Position numbers and translations under genes: made by a program. DNA of 47,249 nt from NCBI GenBank assembly GCA_029210875.1, contig JARGFJ010000018.1, positions 1 to 47,249 on the forward strand. Reading direction: 5' to 3'. Shown in pieces: positions 26,721 to 36,899 of the stretch. Source of the stretch: Gammaproteobacteria bacterium (GTDB lineage: Bacteria > Pseudomonadota > Gammaproteobacteria > Nitrosococcales > Methylophagaceae). Within the stretch, counting starts at the first letter, position 1. Every line of letters begins with the position of its first letter. The notes under the pieces were generated by a model, which worked only from the letters and a program-made list of their open reading frames with translations, was not told the origin of the DNA and did not search any database.

Positions 26721-27872
26721 ATGCCGTTACCTGAACATACTGCTGAAATACAAGCCTATCAGGATACTGGATATGATATTGCGCTTAAAAGTAAGGGCTG
26801 TTGGACTGTTAATAGCATCCAGAATGTCGTTGAATCCTTAGCTGGTTTTTGTCAAAAGTATAAAAATAGTACTATTTTGTGGGATGTTTCGGCTATTGAG
26901 GAGATAGATTCGGCAGGTATGATGGTTTTTATTACCTATTACGATCACCTGCTGACTAATAAGTGTAGCGTCACGCTTAAAGGCATCACTGAAAAACATC
27001 AACGACTCGATACCTTGGTACGACAACATAGTGTTTCTGCCTTAGAGAAAAACACGCTCCCATTTAAAAATTATTTGCTATCACCATTTCATTCTTTAGG
27101 AAAATGGGTGGTGGGCTTAGTGACAGAGCTCATATTATTTATGACTTTTTTTGGTGAAAGTTCACTGATTTTCTTTAAGTCACTGATGCATCCCTCACGC
27201 ATTCGTTATGCTGCCATTGTAAAAAATATTGAACAGGCAGGTATACAGGCACTGCCTATTGTGGCGCTAACCAGTTTTTTGATTGGTATTGTTATAACCT
27301 ATCAGGGTGCTGTTCAGTTGGAGAAATTTGGCGCCAATATCTTTATCGTTGAAATGATTAGTATTTCTGTCACCAGAGAGTTAGCGCCACTGATTACCGC
27401 TATTGTGGTTGCTGGTCGCACCGGATCATCCTATACCGCACAATTAGGCGTGATGAAAATAACAGAAGAAATAGATGCTATGAAAACGATGGGCTTCAAT
27501 CCTCACCATTTCCTAGTCATACCTCGTATTTTAGCCTTGATAATTACCTTACCTTTATTAGTTTTTTTTGCTGACATTATTGGTATTTTCGCGGGCATGT
27601 TAATTTCTGAAATTCATCTGCAATTATCATTTTCTGAGTTTTTACATCGCTTGCAGAATGTCTTAGATATGAAACATGTCTGGATCGGCATAATCAAAGC
27701 TCCTGTCTTTGCCGTCTTGATTGCGATGGTCAGTTGTTTCCGTGGTTTTCAGGTTGAGAAAAATTCTGACAGCATCGGACGTTACACAACGATAAGTGTG
27801 GTCAATGCAATTTTTTTAGTTATTGCCTGTGATGCTATATTCTCTGTGATTTTAACCGAGCTTGGCATATGA
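26721..27872 (+). CDS. STAS-MlaE fusion, MCE transporter permease
   Basis: 383 residues. Residues about 1-110 form a STAS-like domain (ILWDVSAIEEIDSAGMMVFI has the STAS S-A-G loop), the role played by separate MlaB in E. coli. The rest is an MlaE/YrbE permease with about five membrane segments, including ALPIVALTSFLIGIVITYQG and the conserved ELAPLITAIVVAGRTGSSY and MKTMGFNP. It sits in the inner membrane and works with the ATPase and MCE protein encoded next to move lipids between membranes. Strong ribosome site GGAAGGA. It overlaps the ATPase gene by four bases (ATGA). Confidence 0.9.
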   Translation: MPLPEHTAEIQAYQDTGYDIALKSKGCWTVNSIQNVVESLAGFCQKYKNSTILWDVSAIEEIDSAGMMVFITYYDHLLTNKCSVTLKGITEKHQRLDTLVRQHSVSALEKNTLPFKNYLLSPFHSLGKWVVGLVTELILFMTFFGESSLIFFKSLMHPSRIRYAAIVKNIEQAGIQALPIVALTSFLIGIVITYQGAVQLEKFGANIFIVEMISISVTRELAPLITAIVVAGRTGSSYTAQLGVMKITEEIDAMKTMGFNPHHFLVIPRILALIITLPLLVFFADIIGIFAGMLISEIHLQLSFSEFLHRLQNVLDMKHVWIGIIKAPVFAVLIAMVSCFRGFQVEKNSDSIGRYTTISVVNAIFLVIACDAIFSVILTELGI

Positions 27873-28642
27873 GTGATCCTGTGATTACGGTCAAAGATAT
27901 AGTCACGCAATTTGGTGATAACCGAGTGCACGATGGGGTGAGCCTTCATATTAATAAAGGCGAAATATATGGTTTATTAGGTGGTAGTGGTTCTGGAAAA
28001 TCAACCTTGTTAAAAGAGATGATCCTGTTGCTGCAACCTCAGGCAGGCGATATCACTATTCTCGGTCATAGCGTCATTAATAGTACCGAGAGTGAAAGAG
28101 ACTTGTTGCGGCAACGCTGGGGGATTTTGTTTCAAAATGGTGCTCTTTATTCTTCCTTGACCGTGGCAGAAAATATAGCGATTAGTCTAAAAGAATATAC
28201 CGATATACCGATGACATTGATCAATGATATAGTCAGAATGAAAATTGATATGGTGGGATTGCCAGCGCATGTTAAAGATTTTTATCCAGCTGAATTAAGT
28301 GGAGGGATGGTCAAACGTGCATCATTGGCTCGGGCTTTAGCACGTGATCCGAAGTTACTGTTTTTGGACGAGCCAACCTCAGGTTTAGACCCTATTGGAG
28401 CAGAATCCTTTGATCAACTTATACTTGAGCTTCGAGCAATGCTCGATTTAACGGTTGTGATGGTGACACATGATTTGGATTCAATATTAAACACGGTTGA
28501 CCGATTAGCCGTATTAGCGCGTAAAAAAGTGGCTGCTGAAGGGACGCTAACTGAGGTTTGTCAGAACCCGGAACCAGATATAAAAGCATTTTTTGGTGGC
28601 AAACGTGGACAAGCGCGCTTACATCAAAAAAATCTGGAATGA
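27869..28642 (+). CDS. MlaF-like ABC ATPase
   Basis: 257 residues. Walker A GGSGSGKSTLL, Q-loop LFQNGALYSSLTV (MlaF-type), signature LSGGMVKRASLARAL and Walker B LLFLDEPTSGLDP, followed by the H-loop VTHDLDS. It energises the permease encoded just upstream. It overlaps both neighbours by a few bases, consistent with a single transcript and balanced translation. Confidence 0.93.
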   Translation: MSDPVITVKDIVTQFGDNRVHDGVSLHINKGEIYGLLGGSGSGKSTLLKEMILLLQPQAGDITILGHSVINSTESERDLLRQRWGILFQNGALYSSLTVAENIAISLKEYTDIPMTLINDIVRMKIDMVGLPAHVKDFYPAELSGGMVKRASLARALARDPKLLFLDEPTSGLDPIGAESFDQLILELRAMLDLTVVMVTHDLDSILNTVDRLAVLARKKVAAEGTLTEVCQNPEPDIKAFFGGKRGQARLHQKNLE

Positions 28643-28647
28643 TGTTA

Positions 28648-29640
28648 ATGGAAAGTAAACTTAACTACACAGTTGTAGGACTATTTGTTACGTCATTGTT
28701 GGCAGGTTTAATAGCGTTCGCTTATTGGCTGGAAAAACATGAAGGTAATCAGAAATATGACTATTATCATGTTTACATGACAGAGTCTGTTTCTGGTTTG
28801 AGTATTGATGCATCAGTTAAATATTTGGGGGTTGATGTTGGCTCTGTAGTTGGTATTACTATCAACCCAACTAATTCTGAACAGGTACAACTTCTTCTGA
28901 AAATCAAACAGGGCATTCCTGTTAAATTAGATACCAAAGCAACGCTTAGATTTTATGGTGTGACAGGGCTCGCATTTCTAGAGTTAATGGGGGGAGGCAA
29001 TGACTCTCCAACGCTTAAGCAAGATCAAAGTGATGACATTCCTGTTATTCAGGCATCGGCATCTACATTTTCTAATATTGAAAGTACGTTAACTTCACTT
29101 GCTGAAAACTCGGCAGATGTTTTAAAAAAAATTGATCGTTTATTAAGTGATGATAATTTAGTGCATGTGAATGAAATCTTACTTGAGACCAAATCTTTAC
29201 TGACAGAGCTGAGGCAGCAACAACCTAAAATTGCTCATTTAGTTGATGCTGGAATGCGTGCAGGACGAAGTATGGAAGATGCATTTGAGCAAGTCACACT
29301 TGCTGCAAATAATGTTGCCGATATGACTAAAGCGTTAGAAAAAAATGGCAACGTCATCGAAAATCAATTTGTTCTAACATTAAATGAAATTGACGCTGCT
29401 TCAAATAGTATTGAGAAAATGGCGACTAGTTTTAACGCTAATTATTCTAATCTTGGTCATAAGGTCAGTGGTGAGGTAGAGCAGAGTTTAATAGTGTTTA
29501 GGCAATTACTTTACCAAATCGACAGTTTAGTTATTGAGCTACGAGATGCGACCAGAAGCCTTGAAGATAGTCCAAGTGATTTATTATTTAAACGTAGTCA
29601 AGCTAAGTTAGGACCTGGCGAGGAGGCTAAAGGTGAATAA
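28648..29640 (+). CDS. MCE-domain (MlaD-like) lipid-binding protein
   Basis: 330 residues from the ATG at 28648, chosen because family members start MESK-NYT; ATG codons at 28639 (ATGA overlap with the ATPase) and 28642 are alternatives. One N-terminal membrane anchor (YTVVGLFVTSLLAGLIAFAYWL) is followed by one MCE domain (about 38-120, YMTESVSGLSIDASVKYLGVDVG) and then a long helical region rich in heptad-like repeats. It is anchored in the inner membrane and faces the periplasm. The long helical tail suggests a bridge or tube rather than the short MlaD ring. Confidence 0.9.
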   Translation: MESKLNYTVVGLFVTSLLAGLIAFAYWLEKHEGNQKYDYYHVYMTESVSGLSIDASVKYLGVDVGSVVGITINPTNSEQVQLLLKIKQGIPVKLDTKATLRFYGVTGLAFLELMGGGNDSPTLKQDQSDDIPVIQASASTFSNIESTLTSLAENSADVLKKIDRLLSDDNLVHVNEILLETKSLLTELRQQQPKIAHLVDAGMRAGRSMEDAFEQVTLAANNVADMTKALEKNGNVIENQFVLTLNEIDAASNSIEKMATSFNANYSNLGHKVSGEVEQSLIVFRQLLYQIDSLVIELRDATRSLEDSPSDLLFKRSQAKLGPGEEAKGE

Positions 29641-30271
29641 TCAATTATGGTTTATGCTGGTAGTCATCGTTGTCAGTTTGACCGGATGTAGCCTTATTAA
29701 GACAACACCAGGCCAGCCAATTGATATCTATACGCTGGCACCAATGACACTGGCACAGAGTATGCCAGTAGAGGATAAAGCAGATAATGCCTTGGTGTTG
29801 GCACTATCACCCCTGCGTAGTACCAGAGGCTTGATGAGTTCAGATATTATTTATCGAGATAGCCAGTATGGCTTTGATAGTTATGCTTATAGTCGCTGGA
29901 GTGATAGCCCAACAATACTATTGGCATTATTGATGCAAGACGCTTTATCTCACAATGCTACAATTTCAGCTGTGTTACCGAGAGAAATAGCTAATGCTGA
30001 TCTGCTGTTAGAAACAACATTATTAGATTTTAGTCATCATGTCCAAAATGACGAGACATCATTTGGTCGCGTCGCGATTCGTGTACACCTTATTGATGTT
30101 CAAACTAAGACTGTCCTTGCAACTAAACAATTGTCTGCACAGGTTGATGCAAAACAGAGAAATGCTCAGGAAGCTGCCAGCTCAATTAATCAGGCGAGTA
30201 TGCACGTAGTTGATGAGTTAGATGCGTGGTTAACTCACTATGTGAGCAATCTGTTAGAAAATGACAATTAG
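29633..30271 (+). CDS. ABC-type transport auxiliary lipoprotein
   Basis: 212 residues from a GTG with a good ribosome site (GAGGAGG). Lipobox SLTGCS with Cys about 19. Matches the ABC_trans_aux / PqiC family (DUF330), for example IDIYTLAP, ALSPLRSTRGLMSSDIIYRD and YAYSRWSDSPTILLALLMQDAL. It is expected in the outer membrane as the receiving partner of the MCE protein. It overlaps the MCE gene by eight bases and completes the four-gene set: STAS-permease, ATPase, MCE, lipoprotein. This order resembles Pseudomonas aeruginosa PA3211-PA3214. Confidence 0.88.
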   Translation: MNNQLWFMLVVIVVSLTGCSLIKTTPGQPIDIYTLAPMTLAQSMPVEDKADNALVLALSPLRSTRGLMSSDIIYRDSQYGFDSYAYSRWSDSPTILLALLMQDALSHNATISAVLPREIANADLLLETTLLDFSHHVQNDETSFGRVAIRVHLIDVQTKTVLATKQLSAQVDAKQRNAQEAASSINQASMHVVDELDAWLTHYVSNLLENDN

Positions 30272-30378
30272 AATTCAACCTTAAGTACTGTTGTAGCATT
30301 GCGTTTAGTGAGTCTTTATTGTCTGTTCCTGATAAGATATACCCGTTTTGTATGGGTATTGAGAGTTACGTTTAAACA

Positions 30379-31131
30379 ATGAAGATCCTGATCAGTAATG
30401 ACGATGGCTACACCGCACCAGGTATACGGGCCTTGGCTGAGGGCTTGGCATCATTAGGTACAATTACCGTCGTTGCGCCTGACCGAAACAGGAGTGGCGC
30501 CAGTAATTCGCTCACATTAGATAATCCGTTACGTTTAAATCAATTAGAAAACGGTGTGTATCGTGTCGAGGGGACGCCAACTGATTGTGTGCATTTAGCC
30601 ATTACCGGTTTATTAGACGATGAACCTGATATGGTTGTGTCTGGTATCAATGCCGGCGCAAATTTGGGCGATGATGTGTTGTATTCCGGCACAGTGGCTG
30701 CAGCGATGGAAGGTCGTTTTCTGGGCTTGCCTGCAATTGCAATCTCACTAGTCGGCACACAATGTAAACACTATGATACAGCAGCATGGGTAGCCCATCA
30801 GATAGTTCAGGGACTTCAGAAAACAGCATTACCTGCCAATACTATCTTGAATGTGAATGTACCCGATCTATCTATTGAGCAAATTATTGGTTTTGAAAGT
30901 ACCCGTTTGGGCCATCGTCATAAAGCAGAACCTGTAATCAAAGAATTTGATCCACGTGGCAGACCGATGTATTGGGTTGGACCCGCAGGTGAAGAACAAG
31001 ATGCGGGGCCAGGTACTGACTTTGATGCAATCCGTCGAGGTGCTGTCTCGGTTACACCATTACAAATTGATTTAACACGATACGATGCAATTGATGGTGT
31101 TGCATCATGGTTACAAGGAATGCAACAGTGA
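30379..31131 (+). CDS. surE: 5'/3'-nucleotidase SurE
   Basis: 250 residues, normal length. Metal-site motifs are intact: [13 protein letters not shown] (Asp8, Asp9), [10 protein letters not shown] and [25 protein letters not shown]. It is a cytoplasmic survival-associated nucleotidase. It begins the conserved surE-pcm-yqaA-nlpD group. A small hairpin (ATACCC/GGGTAT, about 30341-30360) lies just upstream of its start. It overlaps pcm by four bases (GTGA). Confidence 0.96.
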   Translation: MKILISNDDGYTAPGIRALAEGLASLGTITVVAPDRNRSGASNSLTLDNPLRLNQLENGVYRVEGTPTDCVHLAITGLLDDEPDMVVSGINAGANLGDDVLYSGTVAAAMEGRFLGLPAIAISLVGTQCKHYDTAAWVAHQIVQGLQKTALPANTILNVNVPDLSIEQIIGFESTRLGHRHKAEPVIKEFDPRGRPMYWVGPAGEEQDAGPGTDFDAIRRGAVSVTPLQIDLTRYDAIDGVASWLQGMQQ

Positions 31132-31787
31132 TTGCTGATCATCGCGGTATTGGTATGACATCACAACGGACTCGTGATCGTTTGATCATGCGCTTACAAG
31201 AGCAGGGTATAAAAAATTCTCATGTGTTGGCAGTAATGCGTGAACTGCCTCGTCATTTGTTTGTAGATGAAGCATTGGCTAGTCGCGCCTATGAAGATAC
31301 CGCTTTACCTATAGGCCACAGTCAAACTATCTCACAACCGTATATTGTCGCTAGAATGACTGAAATATTAGTAGAGGGGACTCCTAAGAGTAAGGTGCTG
31401 GAAGTGGGTACTGGATCAGGTTATCAAACCGCCGTGTTATCTCGTTTGGTTGAACGTGTCTTTAGTGTTGAACGTATTGCACCATTACAGAATCAAGCGC
31501 GTGAACGTTTCTATCAGATGAAGCTTAATAATATTCGTCTGAAACACAGTGATGGTAGTTGGGGCTGGCCAGAGAATGCACCGTATGATGCGATTATTGT
31601 CACCTGTGCACCTGAACACGTTCCTGAGGAATTACTGCGTCAGCTTGCACCAGGAGGTCGATTAGTGATCCCTGTCGGCTCAAGTGCATCACAATCATTG
31701 CGTGTGATTGATCGTAACGGTAATAAATTCGAACAAACTGAATTAGATCCTGTTAGCTTTGTACCTTTATTATCAGGTCAGATTTAA
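31128..31787 (+). CDS. pcm: Protein-L-isoaspartate O-methyltransferase
   Basis: 219 residues from the GTG at 31128, which overlaps the surE stop and has an AAGGA site at the right distance. The ATG at 31155 ([10 protein letters not shown], the start seen in Pseudomonas Pcm) is also plausible, and an ATG at 31107 is less likely. It repairs isoaspartyl residues using SAM. Motifs: [22 protein letters not shown] site [15 protein letters not shown] and [13 protein letters not shown]. The stop overlaps the next gene (TAATG). Confidence 0.95.
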   Translation: MIADHRGIGMTSQRTRDRLIMRLQEQGIKNSHVLAVMRELPRHLFVDEALASRAYEDTALPIGHSQTISQPYIVARMTEILVEGTPKSKVLEVGTGSGYQTAVLSRLVERVFSVERIAPLQNQARERFYQMKLNNIRLKHSDGSWGWPENAPYDAIIVTCAPEHVPEELLRQLAPGGRLVIPVGSSASQSLRVIDRNGNKFEQTELDPVSFVPLLSGQI

Positions 31788-32362
31788 TGGCGTTATTTTC
31801 ACATTTATACAGCCATGTTATGCAATGGGCACGGCATAAATATGCCAGTTATTGGTTAGCTTTAGTTAGCTTTACCGAATCATCCTGTTTTATTGTGCCA
31901 CCTGATGTCATGTTGGCGCCAATGACATTGGCAAAACCTGATAAGGCCTGGTTTTATGCCAGTTTGACCACGATTAGTTCCGTGGCTGGAGGCTTGTTAG
32001 GCTATCTGATTGGCATGTTTGCCTTTCAATTTATTGGACCATGGATTCAGTCATTTGGCTATTCAGAAGCGTATGAGTTAGCTCAAATATGGTTTTCAGA
32101 CTATGGGTTTTGGGCTATTTTTATGGCGGGTTTTACCCCCATTCCCTATAAGATATTTACTATTGCTTCAGGGGTAATAGGTATGGCGTTACTACCTTTT
32201 ATTATTGGTTCAACTATTGGTCGTGGACTGCGTTTCTTTTTAGTTGCCGGGCTTATGTATTGGGGTGGATCACGTCTGGAAGCCAAACTTCATACATGGA
32301 TAGATCGAATAGGTTGGGCCACCGTTATTGTGCTGGTTATGGGCTATATCATTTTCGCTTAA
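31787..32362 (+). CDS. yqaA: YqaA-family membrane protein
   Basis: 191 residues with about four or five membrane segments. A member of the VTT/SNARE-associated (DedA-related) group: [36 protein letters not shown] and [19 protein letters not shown] are characteristic. Inner-membrane protein; a role in lipid or envelope homeostasis is suspected for the family but not proven for YqaA. It lies between pcm and nlpD, the usual place in many gammaproteobacteria. Confidence 0.88.
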   Translation: MALFSHLYSHVMQWARHKYASYWLALVSFTESSCFIVPPDVMLAPMTLAKPDKAWFYASLTTISSVAGGLLGYLIGMFAFQFIGPWIQSFGYSEAYELAQIWFSDYGFWAIFMAGFTPIPYKIFTIASGVIGMALLPFIIGSTIGRGLRFFLVAGLMYWGGSRLEAKLHTWIDRIGWATVIVLVMGYIIFA

Positions 32363-32364
32363 TT

Positions 32365-33129
32365 ATGAAATTATGTGTTGTCATTGTGATGCTGTTGTTA
32401 ACTGCGTGTAGTGGTAGTAATGCAATTGCTCCAATAGGCAGCTATGGTTCAACGACAAAATCGACTGGCACAGATTATTCCAAACAAAGTTCACAAAAAC
32501 CACCGGCAAGTTACACTGTAAAAAAAGGCGATACGCTGTATTCGATTAGCTGGCGTTACGGCATGGACTATAAAACACTGGCGGCAATTAATAATATACG
32601 CTCACCCTATAATATTTATGTTGGCCAAAAGCTTGTTTTTAAACGTAGCTACAAGCCATCAACTAAAACAACGACAGTCACTAAACCGCAGTCGAGGTCA
32701 TCCAAACCCACATCATCTAAAACCACAACTAACGCTACTGTTGCTACGACAAATCAGGCATTAACCTGGCATTGGCCGACACAAGGCAACATTGTCTCAA
32801 CCTATTCAAAAAGTGCAGCCGGCAGAAAGGGGATTGATATTGCTGGCAAGTCTGGACAAAGCATTGTTGCCGCAGCCTCAGGCAAAGTTGTATACAGTGG
32901 CAATGGTTTGCCAAGATACGGCAACCTCATGATTATTAAGCACAATGATGTCTATTTAAGTGCATATGCACATAATAAATCCTTATTGTTCAAGGAAGGT
33001 GATTTTGTTAAAGCTGGCCAAAAAATTACCACCATGGGCAATACTGGCACCCAAAATGTCCAACTGCACTTTGAAATACGCCGCAATGGTAAGCCGGTCG
33101 ATCCGATGCGTTTCTTACCAAAACGATAA
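32365..33129 (+). CDS. nlpD: NlpD, amidase-activator lipoprotein
   Basis: 254 residues from the ATG at 32365, two bases after the yqaA stop. Lipobox LLLTACSG. A LysM domain ([19 protein letters not shown], continuing to IYVGQKLVF) is followed by a Ser/Thr/Lys-rich linker and a C-terminal LytM/M23 domain. The M23 site is degenerate: [11 protein letters not shown] lacks the first zinc His, as in E. coli NlpD, so it is predicted to activate an amidase rather than cut peptidoglycan. rpoS, the usual next gene, is absent. Confidence 0.93.
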   Translation: MKLCVVIVMLLLTACSGSNAIAPIGSYGSTTKSTGTDYSKQSSQKPPASYTVKKGDTLYSISWRYGMDYKTLAAINNIRSPYNIYVGQKLVFKRSYKPSTKTTTVTKPQSRSSKPTSSKTTTNATVATTNQALTWHWPTQGNIVSTYSKSAAGRKGIDIAGKSGQSIVAAASGKVVYSGNGLPRYGNLMIIKHNDVYLSAYAHNKSLLFKEGDFVKAGQKITTMGNTGTQNVQLHFEIRRNGKPVDPMRFLPKR

Positions 33130-33209
33130 AGTCTCGACAGGAATGCGTTATAATTCACCGTTTTTCTAACTATTTGGTTAGCAGTGATCAATTTTAAGAG
33201 GATTGAGCG

Positions 33210-34305
33210 TTGGAATTAGGTGCCACAATGCAACGAATTAAAGAGCTTCGAGGTCGTAGTGACGATCTTAGGGGGTATCTTTGACTTCGATGCCAAAGCA
33301 GAACAGTTAATCGAAGTTAGTCGTGAACTGGAAATGCCCACTATTTGGGATGATCCTGAACGTGCTCAAAAATTAGGTCAAGAGCGTGCCAGTCTGGAAC
33401 GTGTGGTATCAACCTTGGCAAATCATCGTGAAACCTTGAATGATGCTAAAGATCTATTAGAAATGGCGGTGGAAGAGCAGGATCAAGCTACCTTTGATGC
33501 CGTGACCCACGATCTTGATGAATTGGAAAAAGCCCTAAGCAAGCTCGAGTTCCAGCGTATGTTCTCGGGCAAGATGGATGCCAATAATGCCTATCTTGAT
33601 ATCCAGTCAGGATCAGGTGGTACCGAAGCGCAAGACTGGGCAAATATGGTGTTACGCATGTATTTGCGTTGGGGTGAAGCCCAAGGGTTTAAAGTAGAAT
33701 TGGTTGAGGTATCGGAAGGTGACGTTGCCGGAATAAAAAGTGCGACTATTCATTTCGAAGGCGAATATGCATTTGGATTGTTACGCACTGAAACCGGAGT
33801 CCATCGATTAGTCCGTAAATCGCCTTTTGATTCTGGCGCTCGCAGACATACCTCGTTTTGCTCGGTGTTTGTTTATCCTGAAGCGGATGACACTATTGAG
33901 ATTGAAATTAACAAAGCTGATTTACGTGTTGATACCTATCGTGCCAGTGGTGCTGGTGGTCAGCATGTTAATAAAACCGATTCAGCGATCCGTATTACTC
34001 ATATTCCTACAAATACTGTCGTACAATGCCAGAACCAACGTTCACAGCATCAAAATAGAGATACGGCAATGAACTTGTTGCGAGCAAAGCTCTATGAGTT
34101 GGAGTTGCTTAAGCAAAACGAAGAAAAACAATCAGCGGAAAATGCTAAAGCCGATATTGGTTGGGGTAGTCAAATCCGCTCGTATGTATTGGATCAATCA
34201 CGAATTAAAGATTTGCGTACTAATGTGGAAACAGGCAATACCCAAGCTGTATTGGACGGCGATTTAGATTTATTTATTGAAGCCTCACTCAAATCTGGAC
34301 TTTAA
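33210..34305 (+). CDS. prfB: Peptide chain release factor 2 (programmed +1 frameshift)
   Basis: The gene reads as join(33210..33281, 33283..34305), 364 residues. The start is TTG at 33210: AAGAGGA (33196-33202) lies seven bases ahead, and it gives 24 codons before the in-frame TGA, as in other RF2 genes. The ATG at 33228 is too far from the ribosome site. After the shift, the RF2 specificity tripeptide SPF ([11 protein letters not shown]) and the catalytic GGQ ([15 protein letters not shown]) are present. RF2 releases peptides at UGA and UAA. lysS follows after 12 bases, the classical prfB-lysS pair. Confidence 0.96.
33270..33285 (+). promoter_or_regulatory. prfB: prfB autoregulatory frameshift site
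   Basis: AGGGGGTATCTTTGAC carries all elements of the RF2 recoding signal: an internal Shine-Dalgarno-like AGGGGG three bases before the slippery CTT, then the UGA stop with C as the next base. Low RF2 lets the ribosome slip +1 from CTT-T to read GAC, restoring synthesis. Confidence 0.97.
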
Positions 34306-34317
34306 ACCGGGATAAAA

Positions 34318-35811
34318 ATGACAAACGAAATCGAACAAGATGAAAATAGACTGATTGCGCAGCGCCGTGAAAAATTGTCGGAATTACGTGAGCAAGGCAA
34401 TGCTTTCCCTAATGACTTTCGTCGTAATGTAATGAATGCTGAGTTGACGGTGGAATATCAAGAGACGTCAGCAGAGCAATTAAAAGACCAACCACGTCGC
34501 GTTAAGATTGCTGGTCGTTTGATGACTAAACGTGTCATGGGCAAAGCAAGTTTTGCCAATATCCGTGATATGTCAGGTGATATGCAGTTATATGTCAAAC
34601 GAGACGATTTGGCAGAAGGCGTTTATGGCCAATTTAAACAGTGGGATTTAGGCGATATTATTGCCGCAGAAGGTGTGATGTTTCGCACTCAAAAAGGTGA
34701 ATTATCGGTTTTAGTTGATGATATTCGTTTATTAACCAAATCATTACGACCTCTGCCTGAAAAATTCCACGGCTTATCGGATCAAGAAACACGTTATCGC
34801 CAACGTTATGTTGACTTGATTATGAATGAAGCCAGTCGTAAAACATTTGTGATCCGCACCAAAGTAATTGATGGTATTCGTCGCTTTTTGATGGCTAAAG
34901 ACTATCTTGAAGTTGAAACGCCTATGATGCAGGCCATTCCTGGTGGGGCAACGGCACGTCCTTTTACAACCTATCATAATGCGTTGGATATGGATTTATT
35001 TTTGCGTATTGCACCAGAGCTTTATCTCAAACGTTTGGTTGTCGGTGGGTTTGAACGTGTATTTGAAATTAACCGTAACTTCCGTAATGAAGGTTTATCA
35101 ACACGCCACAATCCAGAATTCACCATGGTTGAATTTTATCAGGCCTATGCTGATTTCAATGATTTGATGGATTTAACCGAAGAAATGTTACGTACAGTGA
35201 CTCAAAACGTATTGGGTACGTCACAAGTCCATTATCAAGGTACCCATTTAGACTTTGCTAAACCGTTCCATCGCATGACAGTGATTGAATCTATTTTACA
35301 TTTCAATCCTGATCTTAAACGTGAGCAATTAGAAACGATTGACGCCGCGAGAACTGTTGCAAGAAGTTTAAATATTCCGCTAAAAGACAGTTATGGCTTA
35401 GGTAAAGTACAAATTGAAATTTTTGAAAAAACCGTTGAACATCGTTTGATGGAACCAACCTTCATTACCGCATACCCAACCGAAGTATCACCGCTTGCAC
35501 GTCGAAATGACGCTGATCCTTTTGTAACCGATCGGTTTGAATTCTTTGTTGGTGGTCGTGAAATTGCCAATGGTTTCTCAGAGTTGAATGATGCCGAAGA
35601 TCAGGCCGAGCGTTTTCAGGCACAAGTCGCTGAAAAAGATGCGGGTGATGATGAAGCGATGCACTTTGATGATGACTATATCCGTGCCTTGGAATATGGC
35701 ATGCCGCCGACAGCAGGTGAGGGGATTGGTATTGACCGATTGGTCATGTTGTTAACCGACTCACCATCGATTCGTGATGTATTGTTGTTCCCGCATATGC
35801 GTCCAGAATAA
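34318..35811 (+). CDS. lysS: Lysyl-tRNA synthetase, class II
   Basis: 497 residues, normal. N-terminal OB-fold anticodon-binding domain (about 60-150, [23 protein letters not shown]) and the class II catalytic core: motif 1 near [20 protein letters not shown], motif 2 [20 protein letters not shown] and motif 3 [11 protein letters not shown]. Cotranscribed with prfB. Confidence 0.97.
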   Translation: MTNEIEQDENRLIAQRREKLSELREQGNAFPNDFRRNVMNAELTVEYQETSAEQLKDQPRRVKIAGRLMTKRVMGKASFANIRDMSGDMQLYVKRDDLAEGVYGQFKQWDLGDIIAAEGVMFRTQKGELSVLVDDIRLLTKSLRPLPEKFHGLSDQETRYRQRYVDLIMNEASRKTFVIRTKVIDGIRRFLMAKDYLEVETPMMQAIPGGATARPFTTYHNALDMDLFLRIAPELYLKRLVVGGFERVFEINRNFRNEGLSTRHNPEFTMVEFYQAYADFNDLMDLTEEMLRTVTQNVLGTSQVHYQGTHLDFAKPFHRMTVIESILHFNPDLKREQLETIDAARTVARSLNIPLKDSYGLGKVQIEIFEKTVEHRLMEPTFITAYPTEVSPLARRNDADPFVTDRFEFFVGGREIANGFSELNDAEDQAERFQAQVAEKDAGDDEAMHFDDDYIRALEYGMPPTAGEGIGIDRLVMLLTDSPSIRDVLLFPHMRPE

Positions 35812-35903
35812 CGAATATCAACTAGGGTTACTGAGTTTAACAGTCTGATTACATTAGAAAATTATAGTCTTGCACTATCCCTTATCCAGTTTTCAGATTA
35901 CGT

Positions 35904-35943
35904 AAAAAAGGCCCTTGGCTGTGTCGAGCCAGAGGCCTTTTTT
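35904..35943. terminator. Bidirectional terminator between lysS and HDOD gene
   Basis: AAAAAAGGCC-TTGGCT / AGCCA-GGCCTTTTTT forms a long stem with A- and T-runs on the two sides, suited to stop transcription from lysS (plus) and from the convergent HDOD gene (minus). Confidence 0.85.
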
Positions 35944-35964
35944 ATCTGAATCCAGTGCTAAGAT

Positions 35965-36804
35965 TTAAAAGCCGAATAACGCCATAGCTTCGGCATATTC
36001 TTCACTGTTTTCATCAAGCTCTGACACGCTAATTTCTGTATCAATGCCTAGTTTTTCAAATGCCTTAACCTTAGCCAAGTCATTTGGACTTAATGCTCTG
36101 TCAGTATTGAAATAACTTTGTAAATTAGCAACTTGCACTAGATCTACCAGATCAGGTCCATTTTGACTATTACGATTTAAGTTTTCATGTTCGGCAGCAA
36201 CGGCAATCAGAGATTCAGGGAAATTCCAACTTTTTAGAATGGCTGCGCCAACACGAGTATGCAGGTTATCTAACACGCTATCTAATGCCGCTGTGTTGCT
36301 GATAAGTTCAGGTTTATCTTCTGCTTTCATTAAAATTGGTAACTTACCAATATCATGAATAAGCCCCGCCAGCATTGCTTCATCTGTTTTAAGATTTCTA
36401 TTTTTAGACGCCAGCACTTGGCAAATGGCAGATACTTCTGTGCTATGTTCCCATAACGCACGCAGATATTTATCTAAGCGATTAGACGTTGCCTGGAACA
36501 TTTGTTCCATCACCAAACTGGTGACAAGATTTCTAACTAAAGATAGACCAAGACGTGAGACTGCCATTTGAATATTATCAATGGCAACACGACCACGATA
36601 AAGTGGACTATTAGCAACTTTTAATAAACGGGCAGATAATGCCGCATCGGTGATAATTATCTCAGCTAATTGGCCTGCTGTTGCGTCAGGATCATCGACA
36701 ACATCTCGGACATGGAGAGCCACTTCTGGTAAGGTCGGTAACACTAAAGTTCCGGCTTCAAGATCAGCTAATAGTTCATTATAAAATGCTTCTTGTTCAG
36801 TCAT
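35965..36804 (-). CDS. HDOD-domain protein
   Basis: 279 residues from the ATG at 36804; an open frame continues 24 codons further upstream but those residues look like non-coding DNA. A single HDOD domain fills most of the protein: LPTLPEVALHVRDVVDDPDATAGQLAEII at the start and AGLIHDIGKLPILMKAED in the middle, keeping an HD pair. The HDOD family occurs in signalling and stress proteins, often without proven catalysis. No receiver, GGDEF or EAL domain is attached. The C-terminus is acidic and helical. It is divergent from alaC, with 95 bases between starts. Confidence 0.88.
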   Translation of the reverse strand: MTEQEAFYNELLADLEAGTLVLPTLPEVALHVRDVVDDPDATAGQLAEIIITDAALSARLLKVANSPLYRGRVAIDNIQMAVSRLGLSLVRNLVTSLVMEQMFQATSNRLDKYLRALWEHSTEVSAICQVLASKNRNLKTDEAMLAGLIHDIGKLPILMKAEDKPELISNTAALDSVLDNLHTRVGAAILKSWNFPESLIAVAAEHENLNRNSQNGPDLVDLVQVANLQSYFNTDRALSPNDLAKVKAFEKLGIDTEISVSELDENSEEYAEAMALFGF

Positions 36805-36899
36805 AATGTGTTCTTGTGTAAAATGTAAATTGAAGTGTGGGTCATTTTCAGTTATTTTGCTTGGTTTGCCAACCATTTTTGCTATTCTCAGGTGTAAAG

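Noticed and set aside
33220..33282. Apparent N-terminus of RF2 starting [11 protein letters not shown]
   Set aside because: It is the wrong frame ahead of the programmed frameshift; the true leader is in the frame starting at TTG 33210.
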